Below are positions 26,118-35,954 of a DNA stretch of 64,000 bases, piece after piece; the stretch's first letter is position 1, and every line of letters starts with the position of its first letter. This DNA is from Paucibacter sp. B2R-40 (GTDB taxonomy: Bacteria > Pseudomonadota > Gammaproteobacteria > Burkholderiales > Burkholderiaceae_C): assembly GCF_025717555.1 (NCBI RefSeq), contig NZ_JAJIRP010000009.1, forward strand, positions 186,001-250,000, read 5' to 3'. A program made the position numbers and the translations under genes. Under the pieces are notes generated by a model. It did not search any database. It was not told the DNA's origin and saw only the letters and a program-made list of their open reading frames with translations.

Positions 26118-27356
26118 ATGTCCGAAATTCGAACTCCCGTGCCCGCATTTCCCGTCACCGATCGCGTGCGCGAGGCTTTTGCTGTCAGCAAGCGCGCCTG
26201 TGATGAACTCCTGCCGGAGGCTGATTGGTTGCAAAAACTGGCCAAGTCAGAGGCCACCGGCGTGCCGCTGCGCATCAAGCTGGGTCTGGACCCGACCGCG
26301 CCTGATATCCACCTTGGCCATACCGTGGTGCTCAACAAGCTGCGCCAGTTGCAGGACCTGGGCCATCAGGTGATTTTTCTGATCGGGGACTTCACCTCGA
26401 TGATTGGCGATCCGTCCGGCCGCAACGCGACGCGCCCGCCGCTGACGCAGGAGCAGATCAAGGCCAATGCCGAGACCTACTACGCCCAGGCCAGCCTGGT
26501 GCTGGACCCGGCCAAGACCGAAATCCGTTACAACTCCGAGTGGAGCGATCCTCTGGGTGCGCGCGGCATGATTCAGTTGGCGGCGAAATACACGGTGGCG
26601 CGCATGATGGAGCGCGACGACTTCACCAAGCGTTTCGCCGCGCAGACACCGATTTCGGTGCATGAGTTCCTCTACCCGCTGATGCAGGGCTATGACTCGG
26701 TCGCCTTGAAGAGCGATATCGAGTTGGGCGGCACCGACCAGAAGTTCAATTTGCTGATGGGCCGGCATTTGCAGCAGGAATATGGCCAGGAGCCGCAGTG
26801 CATCCTGACCATGCCGCTGCTGGAGGGTCTGGACGGCATCGAGAAGATGTCCAAGTCCAAGAACAACTACATCGGCATCAGCGAGCCGGCCAACAGCATG
26901 TTCGCCAAGGTCTTGTCGATCAGCGATGTGTTGATGTGGAAATGGTTTGCGTTGCTGAGTTTCAAGAGCGAGGCCGAGATCGCGGCGCTCAAAGCTGAGG
27001 TTGAGGCTGGGCGCAACCCCAAGGAAGCCAAAGTCTTGCTGGCCAAGGAAATCACCGCCCGCTTCCACAGCGCCGACGCGGCCATTGCTGCCGAGGCGGA
27101 CTTCAACAACCGCGCTCGTGGCGGTATTCCGGACGATATTCCTGAAGTCACGCTGAGCGGCGCGCCTATGGGCGTCGGCGCGATGCTCAAAGCGGCCGGT
27201 TTGGTCGCTTCAGGCGGCGAGGCCACCCGTATGATCGAACAGGGTGGCGTCAAGATAGATGGCGTGACCATCAGCGACAAGGCCTTGAAGCTGGAAGCCG
27301 GCAGCTTTGTCGCTCAGGTAGGTAAACGCAAGTTCTCTCGCGTCACCCTGAGCTGA
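26118..27356 (+). CDS. tyrS: Tyrosyl-tRNA synthetase
   Basis: Class I aminoacyl-tRNA synthetase of 412 residues that charges tRNA-Tyr. The HIGH-type motif is HLGH (65-68) and KMSKS lies at 243-247. A C-terminal S4-like RNA-binding domain covers about 345-410. It belongs to the TyrZ-like subgroup ([14 protein letters not shown]). The upstream gap holds a C7/G7-type hairpin (25998-26019) and a TAGAAT box at 25975-25980, giving a leader of about 130 bases; a role in control is possible but unproven. Confidence 0.98.
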   Translation: MSEIRTPVPAFPVTDRVREAFAVSKRACDELLPEADWLQKLAKSEATGVPLRIKLGLDPTAPDIHLGHTVVLNKLRQLQDLGHQVIFLIGDFTSMIGDPSGRNATRPPLTQEQIKANAETYYAQASLVLDPAKTEIRYNSEWSDPLGARGMIQLAAKYTVARMMERDDFTKRFAAQTPISVHEFLYPLMQGYDSVALKSDIELGGTDQKFNLLMGRHLQQEYGQEPQCILTMPLLEGLDGIEKMSKSKNNYIGISEPANSMFAKVLSISDVLMWKWFALLSFKSEAEIAALKAEVEAGRNPKEAKVLLAKEITARFHSADAAIAAEADFNNRARGGIPDDIPEVTLSGAPMGVGAMLKAAGLVASGGEATRMIEQGGVKIDGVTISDKALKLEAGSFVAQVGKRKFSRVTLS

Positions 27357-27363
27357 GCTGGGC

Positions 27364-28260
27364 TCAGCGATTCGAGATACCGGCCGCCACATGGCCGGCC
27401 GGCACATGCGGGGCCGCATTGGCGACATGGCCGGCCTGATCGTCAAAGAAGAAGTCGGGCTCGAACTCGCGCAGGAATTCGCCCTTGGCCAAGCCGCCCA
27501 GAAACATCGCCTCGTCCACTTCGATCTGCCAGTTCATCAAGGTGCGGATGGCGCGCTCATGCGCCGGTGCGCTACGAGCCGTCACCAACGCGGTGCGCAC
27601 CCGCATCGTGTCATTGGGCCTGTGTTGCAAGCGCTGCAAGGCTTCGAGCACCGGCTTGAAGGGCCCGGCCGCCAGTGGCGTATTGGCGTGCGTGGACTCG
27701 TGGCTTTGAAACGCGCTCAGGCCGTCGCGCTGAAAGACCTGCTCGGCCTCGTCGGAGAACAGCACCGCATCGCCGTCAAAAGCGATGCGCAGCTCATGCG
27801 GATGTTCGGCCGAGGCGCGCGCCGACAGCGGCAGCACGCGCGCTGCCGCGACGCCGGCCGCCAGCGCCGAGCGCACATCGGCCTCGTTGGTGGACAAGAA
27901 CAGCTGCGCCTTCAAGGGCCGTAAATAGCGCCAGGGGGACTCTCCGCGCGTGAAGACGCCGCGCTGAATGCCCAGTCCGTAATGCGCTGCCGAGCGGAAT
28001 ACCCGCATGCCCGAGACCGGGTCATTGCGCGACAGCACAACGATTTCGACCCGGGGATGCTCCGGCTGGTTGAAGGCCAGCAACTTGTTGACGAGTGAGA
28101 AAGCGACGCCGGGTTTGGCTGGTAAATCGAGGCGGCTTTCTTGCAAGGCCATGTAGGCGCGGTCATCGCCGGCCTCGAACAGCTCGTTTTCTTCTTCGAA
28201 ATCGAACAGGGCACGGGACGAAATAGCGACGACCAGTTGTCCGTCCAGATTCGCCGCCAT
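27364..28260 (-). CDS. Cytosolic 5'-nucleotidase (NT5C1-like)
   Basis: Protein of 298 residues in the 5'-nucleotidase family related to eukaryotic cytosolic 5'-nucleotidase I, predicted to dephosphorylate nucleoside monophosphates. Motifs: VVAISSRALFDFEEEN at the N-terminus, VVLSRNDPVSGMRVF, LFLSTNEADVRSAL, and RIAFDGDAVLFSDEAE, which carries the acidic residues expected for a HAD-type active site. It starts 3 bases after the gspF stop, so it is likely read through from the secretion operon, although no role in secretion is known. It converges with tyrS. Confidence 0.87.
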   Translation of the reverse strand: MAANLDGQLVVAISSRALFDFEEENELFEAGDDRAYMALQESRLDLPAKPGVAFSLVNKLLAFNQPEHPRVEIVVLSRNDPVSGMRVFRSAAHYGLGIQRGVFTRGESPWRYLRPLKAQLFLSTNEADVRSALAAGVAAARVLPLSARASAEHPHELRIAFDGDAVLFSDEAEQVFQRDGLSAFQSHESTHANTPLAAGPFKPVLEALQRLQHRPNDTMRVRTALVTARSAPAHERAIRTLMNWQIEVDEAMFLGGLAKGEFLREFEPDFFFDDQAGHVANAAPHVPAGHVAAGISNR

Positions 28261-28263
28261 GTT

Positions 28264-29475
28264 TTACTTGACCCAGGTGTTGAGTTGAATGATAGGCATC
28301 AGCACGGCCAAGACAATCATCAAGACGATGGCGCCCATCACCACGATCAAAATCGGTTCCAGCAAGGTGGCGGCGGCCATCGAACGGCGCTGCACCTCGA
28401 CGCTGAGCTGCTTGGCGGCGCGCTCCAGCATCTGCGGCAGTTGGCCGGTTTGTTCGCCCAGGCGCGCGAACATCGCCAGGATGCCGGGGAAGCGCTTCTT
28501 GCCCGCCAGCGCCGAGCCCAGGGGTGCACCTTCGCGCACCTGCACCAAGGCATCCAGCGCATCGGCCCGCATCGCGCGGTTCGACAGCGTCTCGGCGGCC
28601 GCCTGCAAGGCCTTCAGAATCGGCACGCCGGCGCCTGCCAGCATCGCCAAGGTGCTGGCGAAGCGCGCCGCGTTATAGCCGCGCGCCAGCCTCCCGAGCA
28701 GCGGTACTTGCAAAACGCCGGCATCAAAGCGTTTGCGAAAGGCCTCGCCGCGCAGCGCCGCCGACAAGGCCATGCCGCCGGCAACCAGGGTCAAGATCAT
28801 CAACCAGCCCCATTCCCGCACAAAGGCGCTGATGGCCAACATCGCCACCGTCAAAAACGGCAGCGCGCGCTTGGAATTCGTGAATACGGTGGCGATCTGT
28901 GGCACCACATAGGTCACCAAGAAGATCACGATCATCACCGAGATCAGCGACACGATGGCCGGGTAGGCCATCGCACCGACCAGCTTGCCGGACAGGTCTT
29001 GGCGCTCTTCCAGATCGTCTGCGAGCTTTTCCAAGACATGGCCGAGCGCGCCGCTCTGCTCGCCTGCCGCCACCACGCCGCAAAAGACCTCGTCGAACTC
29101 GCGCGGCGCGGTGGACAAGGCATGCGCGAAGGACGCGCCGGCGTTGACCTCGGCCTTCAGCTGCGACAGCAACTCGCGTTGGCGGGCATCCTCACATTCA
29201 TCGGTCAAGGCGGTCAATGCGCGTTCGACCGGCAGGCCAGAGCCGACCAGACCGGCCAACTGCCGAGTCCAAACGGCCAAGGCCGTCGCATTGAAGACTC
29301 GCCGGGTGAAGCGACTGGCGCTGGCCTGGCCATGCTGCTGCACGGTCTGCAAGCTCAGTGGCACTTGGCCTTGCGCGCGCAGAAGAGCCCGCGCGGCGCG
29401 CGGTGTGTCTGCTTCGATCAGTCCGCTGACGCTGCGCCCGGAGGCGTTGAGGGCTTCGTATTTATAGGCCGGCAT
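28264..29475 (-). CDS. gspF: Type II secretion inner-membrane platform protein GspF
   Basis: Polytopic inner-membrane protein of 403 residues at the base of the type II secretion pseudopilus. It has two repeated T2SSF cytoplasmic domains (about 70-190 and 270-395) and three membrane helices (about 168-192, 215-245 and 375-400). The N-terminal MPAYKYEALNASGRSV is typical. It lies 2 bases after gspE. Confidence 0.97.
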   Translation of the reverse strand: MPAYKYEALNASGRSVSGLIEADTPRAARALLRAQGQVPLSLQTVQQHGQASASRFTRRVFNATALAVWTRQLAGLVGSGLPVERALTALTDECEDARQRELLSQLKAEVNAGASFAHALSTAPREFDEVFCGVVAAGEQSGALGHVLEKLADDLEERQDLSGKLVGAMAYPAIVSLISVMIVIFLVTYVVPQIATVFTNSKRALPFLTVAMLAISAFVREWGWLMILTLVAGGMALSAALRGEAFRKRFDAGVLQVPLLGRLARGYNAARFASTLAMLAGAGVPILKALQAAAETLSNRAMRADALDALVQVREGAPLGSALAGKKRFPGILAMFARLGEQTGQLPQMLERAAKQLSVEVQRRSMAAATLLEPILIVVMGAIVLMIVLAVLMPIIQLNTWVK

Positions 29476-29477
29476 GC

Positions 29478-30899
29478 TTATTCGCGGGTGACCCGCAAAA
29501 CTTCCTCGGCTGAGGTGATGCCGGCGGCCACCAACCTGGCCCCATCGTCGCGCATCGAGCGCAATCCGCCCGCTTGCGCCGCCGCCAGCAATTCGCTCTC
29601 GGCCGCTTGCTGGTGTATCAGTCCACGCACCTTGTCGTTAGCGATCATCAGCTCATAGACGCCGGTGCGGCCTTTGTAGCCGGTCTGGCTGCAGGCGTCG
29701 CAACCAACTGGGTGATATTTTCCTTCTTCATCGACGCGCTTGCATACCGGGCACAACTTGCGAACCAGACGCTGCGCGAGCACACCCAGCAGACTGGAAC
29801 TAAGCAGAAACGGCTCGATGCCCATATCGGTCAAGCGCGTCACCGCACTGACCGAATCATTGGTATGCAAGGTGGCCAGCACCAAGTGGCCGGTCAGCGA
29901 GGCCTGGATGGCGATCTGTGCGGTCTCATGGTCGCGGATTTCGCCGATCATGATGACGTCCGGGTCCTGCCGCAGAATCGCGCGCAGCGCCTTGGCGAAG
30001 GTCAGGTCGATCTTGGCATTGACCTGTGTCTGGCCGATGCCGCCCAGCTCGTATTCGATCGGGTCTTCCACCGTCAACACATTGGTCGTGCCGGTGTCCA
30101 CCGTTTGCAGCGAGGCATACAAACTGGTGGTCTTGCCGCTGCCGGTCGGGCCGGTCACCAGCACAATGCCATGTGGCTGCTGCACCAGGCGCTTGAAGCT
30201 GCTGAGCACGTCGCCGCTCATGCCTAAGCCTTCGAGCGTGAATTTCGATTCGCTCTTGTCCAGCAGCCGCAGCACGGCGCGCTCGCCATGGGCCGAGGGC
30301 AGCGTCGAGACCCGCACATCGATGGCGCGGCCGCCGATGCGCAGCGAGATGCGGCCGTCTTGCGGCAAGCGCTTCTCGGCGATGTCCAGCTCGGCCATGA
30401 TCTTCAGGCGCGAGATCAGCGCGGCATGCAGGCCGCGGTTGGGTTGCACGACCTCACGCAGCGTGCCGTCGACGCGAAAGCGTACCGAGCTGGCGCGCTC
30501 ATAGGGTTCGATGTGGATATCGCTGGCGCCGTCCTTGGCGGCCTGCGTCAGTAATGCGTTAAGCATGCGGATGATGGGGGCGTCGTTGGCCGCCTCCAGC
30601 AAGTCCTCAACGGCCGGTAAGTCCTGCATCATGCGCGACAGATCGACCGCGCTCTCGACCTCGCCGATCACCACCGCCGCACTCGATTCGCTGCCTGCAT
30701 AGGCCGCGTTGATGCGCTCACTCAAGGTGCTGCGTGGCTCTTGCTCGAAACGGTCGACGATGTAAAGCCGCTGCACCTCGGACAAGGTCGCCAGGCTGAC
30801 CTCGGGCGGCGCCCACAGCACAAGCGTGCTGCCGTCGTCCTCCATCAGCACAGAATTGGCCTTGGCAAAGGCGTAGGGCAGGGGGTGGCGGATGGCCAT
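29478..30899 (-). CDS. gspE: Type II secretion ATPase GspE
   Basis: Hexameric ATPase of 473 residues that drives pseudopilus assembly. Walker A is GPTGSGKTTSLYASL; the Asp box VEDPIEYEL, Walker B DVIMIGEIRD and His box LATLHTNDSVSAVTRL are present. The zinc-binding C-terminal element shows the pairs CPVC and CDAC. The short N-terminal N1E domain should bind GspL. The start lies 25 bases after gspD. Confidence 0.97.
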   Translation of the reverse strand: MAIRHPLPYAFAKANSVLMEDDGSTLVLWAPPEVSLATLSEVQRLYIVDRFEQEPRSTLSERINAAYAGSESSAAVVIGEVESAVDLSRMMQDLPAVEDLLEAANDAPIIRMLNALLTQAAKDGASDIHIEPYERASSVRFRVDGTLREVVQPNRGLHAALISRLKIMAELDIAEKRLPQDGRISLRIGGRAIDVRVSTLPSAHGERAVLRLLDKSESKFTLEGLGMSGDVLSSFKRLVQQPHGIVLVTGPTGSGKTTSLYASLQTVDTGTTNVLTVEDPIEYELGGIGQTQVNAKIDLTFAKALRAILRQDPDVIMIGEIRDHETAQIAIQASLTGHLVLATLHTNDSVSAVTRLTDMGIEPFLLSSSLLGVLAQRLVRKLCPVCKRVDEEGKYHPVGCDACSQTGYKGRTGVYELMIANDKVRGLIHQQAAESELLAAAQAGGLRSMRDDGARLVAAGITSAEEVLRVTRE

Positions 30900-30924
30900 T
30901 GGGTGTCAATCTACAAGGATGCGT

Positions 30925-33159
30925 TCAGGGTTGCTGTTGAGGCTGGGCCTCGGGGGCGACAACAGCCTTGGGCGGCTTTGAGGCCTCAAGCGCCGCGGCC
31001 GAGCCCGGCAAGCTTGGCAAGACTGGTACGCCGGTATCGGGCAGCACAAAGCTCGGCGCTGGTTGGGATTTTTGCTGCACAGCTCGAATCGACTCATAGC
31101 GGTCCAGCGTCATCTGGTCGGCCGACTGCTGGTCGCGCATCACGACCGGACGCAGGAAGACCATCAGATTGGTTTTCACCCGCTTGCGGTTCTCGCTCTT
31201 GAACAGTGCACCGACCAGCGGCAGATTGCCCAGGCCAGGGACCTTGTCGTCGCCGTCGCTGTATTCATCTTTGAGCAGGCCGCCCAGCACAATGGTCTGC
31301 CCATCGTCGACCACCACGGTGGTTTCGATCGAGGCCTTGTCGGTGGTGGGGCCCAAGCTGGAGGTGCCCGGCACAACGGCAGAGTTTTCCTGGAATACCG
31401 TCATCCGAACCGTGCCGTTTTCGCCGATCTGACTGCGAATGCGCAGGGTCAGGCCGACGTCCTTGCGGTCCACGGTTTGAAACGGATTGACGGCGCCCCC
31501 TGCGCTGCCAGTATTGGAGAAGGAGCCGGACAGGAATGGCACGTTCTGGCCGATCACGATCTTGGCTTCTTCATTGTCCAGCGAGACCAGATTTGGCGTT
31601 GACAGCACATTGGCGCCGGCCTGCGACTCCAGGAAGTTGGCGATCGCGCCAAGCGTGTAGAAGCTGCCCAGCTTCTTCAGAAAGCCCAGGTTGAAACCCA
31701 TCGGTGCGGGGTTTGCTGCCAGCGCCGTCGCGACGCCGGTGCGCCCTTGGGCGACCGCCAGGGAGCCATTGATGATATTGCTTGAACCGGTGCCGAAGTT
31801 GGTGCCAGCGCCGGTGATGATGCTGTCACCCTTTTCACCAAACAGGTTCTGCCACTGCACGCCGAATTGCGCCGCCTTGCTGGCATCAACCTTGACGATC
31901 ATGGTTTCGACATAGACTTGCGCGCGGCGCGAATCCAGTTGGTCGATGACACCACGGATCTGGCGATAAAAAGGACCGCTGGCGGTGATGATCAAGGAGT
32001 TGGTCGAGGGGTCAGCCTGCACAAAGCCGCCGGTTGAGGGCCCTTGGCTCTGCGCCACCGGGGTGGTGGCGGCCGTGGAGGGGCCGCTGCTGCTATTGCC
32101 CTGGCCGGCGCCGGTCAGCGGTGATCCGCCTAAATTGCTGCTGCTGCTGGTGCTGCCGCTGCTTTGCGAATTGCCAGAGGTGCCGCTCGCACCACCTGCC
32201 CCGCCGGCAAAAGCGGCCCGCAGCACCGTCGCCAGCTTGGTCGCGTCGGCGTTCTTCAGATAAACCACATGGATATTGCTGCCGGTGCCGCCGTCACTGG
32301 GTGGCTGATCGAGCTTGTCTATCATGGCCCGCGCCATTGCCATCCGGGCCGGGTTGGAGGCACGCAGAATCAAGGCATTGCTGCGCGGATCAACCAGCAC
32401 GCTCAAGCTGCCGCCGGCTTGGCCCGGCACTGCTGCAACGCCGCCATCGGCAAGCTTTTGCACCAAGGCGGCCAGGTCGGACGCGACCGCATGCTTGAGC
32501 GGGACCACCTCCAGGTCGGTGCTGCCCGGGGTGTCCATGGTCGCGATGATGCGGCCCAGGCGCTGCAGGTTCTCGGCGTAATCGGTGATTACCAGGCTGT
32601 TATTGCCCGGATTGGCATTGATGGTGTTGTTGGGGCTGATCAAGGGGCGCAGCACCGCCACCAGATTGTTGGCATTCTCGTGATTGAGGCGGAAGATCTG
32701 CGTGATGATCTGGTCACCGCGCACGGTGCTGCTGCCCACTGCAACCGAGCCCGCCTGCAGCTTGGCGTCGGCCTCGGGTACGACCTTGTACATGCCGGTG
32801 TTCTCAACCACCGTGAAACCCAGGCCACGCAGCGCAGCCAGGTAATTCAGGTAGGCCTCGCGCACGGTCAGGGGTTGTTCGCTATAGAGGGTGATTTGGC
32901 CCTTGACGCGGGGGTCGATGATGAACTGTCTGTCCATCATCACGCCGATGGCGCGCGTGACGGCCTCGATATCGGCATTGACGAAGTTCAGCGTCACCGG
33001 TGTTTGGGCCTTCAAGGCCGGGCCGCGTGTGCGGCTGCTGGCGGTGGCCTGGGCGGTGGAGGGCTGGGCCCAGGCGGGGTTCAAAAGTGCCAAGGCCAGG
33101 ACGGAGAGGCCAAGCTGCCGACCTCGAAGCGCGGTTTGGGAGCGCATTTTCATTGTCAT
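30925..33159 (-). CDS. gspD: Type II secretion outer-membrane secretin GspD
   Basis: Secretin of 744 residues that forms the outer-membrane channel. It has a signal peptide (1-31), N0-N3 periplasmic domains (about 50-400) and the secretin domain (about 430-690) with VPFLSGSFSNTGS and the C-terminal VPGLGNLPLVGALFKSE signature. A Gly/Ser-rich low-complexity insert (about 320-380) interrupts the N3 region. The ATG overlaps the gspN stop by ATGA. No gspS pilotin gene is visible here. Confidence 0.97.
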   Translation of the reverse strand: MTMKMRSQTALRGRQLGLSVLALALLNPAWAQPSTAQATASSRTRGPALKAQTPVTLNFVNADIEAVTRAIGVMMDRQFIIDPRVKGQITLYSEQPLTVREAYLNYLAALRGLGFTVVENTGMYKVVPEADAKLQAGSVAVGSSTVRGDQIITQIFRLNHENANNLVAVLRPLISPNNTINANPGNNSLVITDYAENLQRLGRIIATMDTPGSTDLEVVPLKHAVASDLAALVQKLADGGVAAVPGQAGGSLSVLVDPRSNALILRASNPARMAMARAMIDKLDQPPSDGGTGSNIHVVYLKNADATKLATVLRAAFAGGAGGASGTSGNSQSSGSTSSSSNLGGSPLTGAGQGNSSSGPSTAATTPVAQSQGPSTGGFVQADPSTNSLIITASGPFYRQIRGVIDQLDSRRAQVYVETMIVKVDASKAAQFGVQWQNLFGEKGDSIITGAGTNFGTGSSNIINGSLAVAQGRTGVATALAANPAPMGFNLGFLKKLGSFYTLGAIANFLESQAGANVLSTPNLVSLDNEEAKIVIGQNVPFLSGSFSNTGSAGGAVNPFQTVDRKDVGLTLRIRSQIGENGTVRMTVFQENSAVVPGTSSLGPTTDKASIETTVVVDDGQTIVLGGLLKDEYSDGDDKVPGLGNLPLVGALFKSENRKRVKTNLMVFLRPVVMRDQQSADQMTLDRYESIRAVQQKSQPAPSFVLPDTGVPVLPSLPGSAAALEASKPPKAVVAPEAQPQQQP

Positions 33160-34076
33160 CCGATCGAAATGACGGAGCGCGCGCCTTGGCGGCGTCCGAT
33201 GATATTCAGTAAATTATTCAGAGCCGCTTCGCGCCCCGGCGCGGCCGAGGCCTCGCCCAGAAAGCGTGCTTTGCCGGCACCCATGGTGCCTTCGCCCGAC
33301 AGCAGCAGCGCGCCGTCCAGCGTGATCAATTTGAGCGTGCTGATGCCGGCCTTGGATTCGTCGCTGCTTTGTGCGGCCAGCGTGAAGCGGTAGCTGCCCA
33401 AGGGTGCCAGCGTGGAGATGCGCGAGGATAAATTGATCAGATCCAGATCCAGCTGACCAAACTGGCGCCAGCGCCCCTGCACCCATTCCAGCTTGAAGTC
33501 CCGCGCCGTCAAGCGGATCGAGCCGCCCAGTTGCAAGGTGTTCCAAGGCGTGCCCAGGCCCGCCAGCATGCCCGCCGGCCAGCGTGCCAGCCAATCCGCA
33601 TGGCTGATCAGTGCGACCTCGAAACGGCCCCAGCCGGGCCGAATCTGCAATTGCAGCTCCCCATTGATGCAGCAGTCTTGGCTGGCCTTCAAGGCCAGCG
33701 CCATGCCTTGCACATGCATGGACCAGCGCAGCCGGCCCGGCAAGAGGCTGGCGTCGCGGCTGTCGGCGCCGCCGGTCAAGACCAGCACGCCGCTGCCATT
33801 CCAGATGCTGCCGCGCGTGTCGGTGATCAAGACATGCCCATTGCTGGCCGAAGCCAAACCGTGCGCCAGCCAACTGGCGGGCGCAAACATGATCAATGAC
33901 AGCAGGCCGCCGAGCACGGCGCCGGTAACGCTCCAGCGCAAAGCGCTCTGGTTGCGGCCGCGCCAGCTCGGCTCAATCTGGCGTGAGTCTTGCCACTGAG
34001 TCGGGCTCAGCTCGGTCAGCGGTGCCTCATTGCGGGGGCGCCGGCTGAACCATGATTTGATCGACAGGCTGCTCAT
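33156..34076 (-). CDS. gspN: Type II secretion protein GspN
   Basis: Accessory inner-membrane protein of 306 residues. One membrane helix lies at about 47-70 (SVTGAVLGGLLSLIMFAPASW), followed by a periplasmic domain with the GspN-type segment LLPGRLRWSMHVQG. GspN is absent from some type II systems and its role is unclear. It is coupled by overlapping stop and start codons to gspM upstream and gspD downstream. Confidence 0.85.
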   Translation of the reverse strand: MSSLSIKSWFSRRPRNEAPLTELSPTQWQDSRQIEPSWRGRNQSALRWSVTGAVLGGLLSLIMFAPASWLAHGLASASNGHVLITDTRGSIWNGSGVLVLTGGADSRDASLLPGRLRWSMHVQGMALALKASQDCCINGELQLQIRPGWGRFEVALISHADWLARWPAGMLAGLGTPWNTLQLGGSIRLTARDFKLEWVQGRWRQFGQLDLDLINLSSRISTLAPLGSYRFTLAAQSSDESKAGISTLKLITLDGALLLSGEGTMGAGKARFLGEASAAPGREAALNNLLNIIGRRQGARSVISIG

Positions 34077-34582
34077 GGGGCGGCTCCGCTGAGCATCAGC
34101 ACGATGGTGCCGGAGTAGCCATTCGGGCTGCGTTGCAATTTGGCTTCCAGCGGCCGGGCGCGGGCGGCGCTGCGCACCTCACCCAGCCATGACTGCAAAG
34201 GTTCGGCGCCGACGCCATTGATGCTCAACACCGCCCGGTCACCGTTGACACTGAGTTTGGCGGTGGGCCCGAGATGCTCGCTGGCTGCTTGCAAGGCTTG
34301 GGCGGCGAGCGCGATGGGCACCGCTGGCGTGGCGCGCAATTCGCGTGTCTCTGCGGCCAACGCCTGCATTTCTTGCAACTGCAGCTCCAAGGCTTCCAAC
34401 TGCGCCGGGGCTTGGCGCAAGGTGCGCAAGCCGGGCTGAATGGCGATCAGCCAAAGCAGCAGCAGAGCCAAGATCCAGGCGACGAATTGCAGTGCGAGTT
34501 GATCGCGGTCGGCCAGCGCCTGCCAGCGGGTTTGCGCCTGCGCTTTCAGCGTCTGCCATTTGAGGAATTTGGGCTGATTCAT
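34073..34582 (-). CDS. gspM: Type II secretion protein GspM
   Basis: Inner-membrane platform protein of 169 residues with a single membrane helix (about 30-48, FVAWILALLLLWLIAIQPG) and a small periplasmic ferredoxin-like domain that partners GspL. Gene order and overlap with gspL and gspN support the call. Confidence 0.9.
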   Translation of the reverse strand: MNQPKFLKWQTLKAQAQTRWQALADRDQLALQFVAWILALLLLWLIAIQPGLRTLRQAPAQLEALELQLQEMQALAAETRELRATPAVPIALAAQALQAASEHLGPTAKLSVNGDRAVLSINGVGAEPLQSWLGEVRSAARARPLEAKLQRSPNGYSGTIVLMLSGAAP

Positions 34583-35847
34583 GTTTTGTTGGCGTTTGAA
34601 GAAGCCGGGCCTTGGGCCCGGCTGAGCGTCAAGCGTCCCTCGACGGCGTCGAGCTGCCAGCCCTCACTGCTCAATTGGCTGCGGAACTGTTGAACTTGCG
34701 CGTCGCTCCAACCATTGGCAGAGAGCGAGAGTCGGCCGGATTCGAACGACAGCGTCTCGACCGGGCCGCGTTCGGCCGGCCAAGCGGTGGCTGCCGCAGC
34801 CAGCAGAGTTTCGAGGTCTTGATCGCTGCTGCGACCGGCCGATGCGCGCAGCTGATCGGTTTCGCGCTGCATCTGCACCGGCGCATCGCGGATCGCGCGC
34901 ACCTGTGGAAAGCTGGCAGTCAGGGTGCTGTCCATCGCGGCGCGCCTGGCTTTGAGTTGGTGGTTATGCTGCCAGGCCAACAGGTTCAAACCCAACACTT
35001 GCACGGCCACCAAGCCGGCCAAGCCCCAGCGCACCGGCTTCCAATTGCGACGCATCAAGCCGCGCAGCAGATGGCGCAAGGCGCGGATGCCGCGTGTTCG
35101 CGGTGCCAACTCGAATTGGCGCAAATTCCAAGGGCTGTCGATGGCGGCCAGGGCGCGCTCGGCCGGTGTGATGACATTGACGGCGGTGCCCAGCCAGCGT
35201 TCGGACTGCGCGGCCACCTCGGGCGCTGCCGTCCATTGCGATATTTGCACCAGCGAGGCCGGGAACAGTTGGCGCGGCAGGCTACCGTCCAGCGGGAAAT
35301 TGGTCACCCCCTCAGGGTGGCTCCAACGCAGTGCGATCGGGCTTAGTTCATTGCCGGTTTCGTAAAAATGCCCGCGCGGCGGTGCATCGGGCCAGGCCAG
35401 CGGCGTGACGCGGTCGACAAAGACCTGTGCGGCCTCTAAGGTAGTCAAATGTTGTTGCAGCCAGGCCCGCGAGGTGATCGCGACCCAGGCAATATCGCCG
35501 CCAGAGGCTTCGGCCTCGATGGCGAAATGCAGGCCTTCTGCATCATCGAGCAGCGACTCTTCCAACATGCCGGCCAGTGCAGAGCGCATTTGCCGACCGG
35601 CGCGTGGCAAGCTTACTCGCTGCCAGGACAGATCGGATTCGGCCGGAATGGCGATCACCACATCGGCATGCGGCAACTGTGCCGCAGCGCGGTTGCCCTG
35701 GGCCGAGATGCTGCTCCCGTCATTGGTCAACACATAGTCATAGTCGCGCCCAGGCACGGCGCGACCCAGGCCTTCAAGGGTCTGGGTGCTGCGGCCTTGT
35801 GCATGCAGGCGACTGCGGGCGGGCAAGAAGAGGAGTAGCGTACTCAT
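34579..35847 (-). CDS. gspL: Type II secretion protein GspL
   Basis: Bitopic inner-membrane protein of 422 residues that links the GspE ATPase to the platform. The large actin-like cytoplasmic domain covers about 1-265, the membrane helix lies at about 275-295 (VRWGLAGLVAVQVLGLNLLAW), and the periplasmic ferredoxin-like domain is at the C-terminus. The 107-base gap to gspK upstream is the largest break in the gspG-to-gspF run; it contains a TTGACA on the minus strand (35887-35892) without a clear -10, so an internal promoter is possible. Confidence 0.93.
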   Translation of the reverse strand: MSTLLLFLPARSRLHAQGRSTQTLEGLGRAVPGRDYDYVLTNDGSSISAQGNRAAAQLPHADVVIAIPAESDLSWQRVSLPRAGRQMRSALAGMLEESLLDDAEGLHFAIEAEASGGDIAWVAITSRAWLQQHLTTLEAAQVFVDRVTPLAWPDAPPRGHFYETGNELSPIALRWSHPEGVTNFPLDGSLPRQLFPASLVQISQWTAAPEVAAQSERWLGTAVNVITPAERALAAIDSPWNLRQFELAPRTRGIRALRHLLRGLMRRNWKPVRWGLAGLVAVQVLGLNLLAWQHNHQLKARRAAMDSTLTASFPQVRAIRDAPVQMQRETDQLRASAGRSSDQDLETLLAAAATAWPAERGPVETLSFESGRLSLSANGWSDAQVQQFRSQLSSEGWQLDAVEGRLTLSRAQGPASSNANKT

Positions 35848-35954
35848 GGAAGCGGTGGAGCCTATCTCATTCTAGAAGTCTGAAAATGTCAAATGCTCTG
35901 AAATCAAAGACTTAGATCGGCTATTTGTAGCGCGGCCGCAGCAATTCTGAGGCA

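Noticed and set aside
28141-29658. 505-codon plus-strand frame opposite gspF
   Set aside because: Antisense shadow of gspF and the gspE end; composition (Gln/His/Arg-rich) is typical of a shadow frame.
32164-33393. 409-codon plus-strand frame opposite gspD
   Set aside because: Shadow of the secretin gene; no recognisable protein features.
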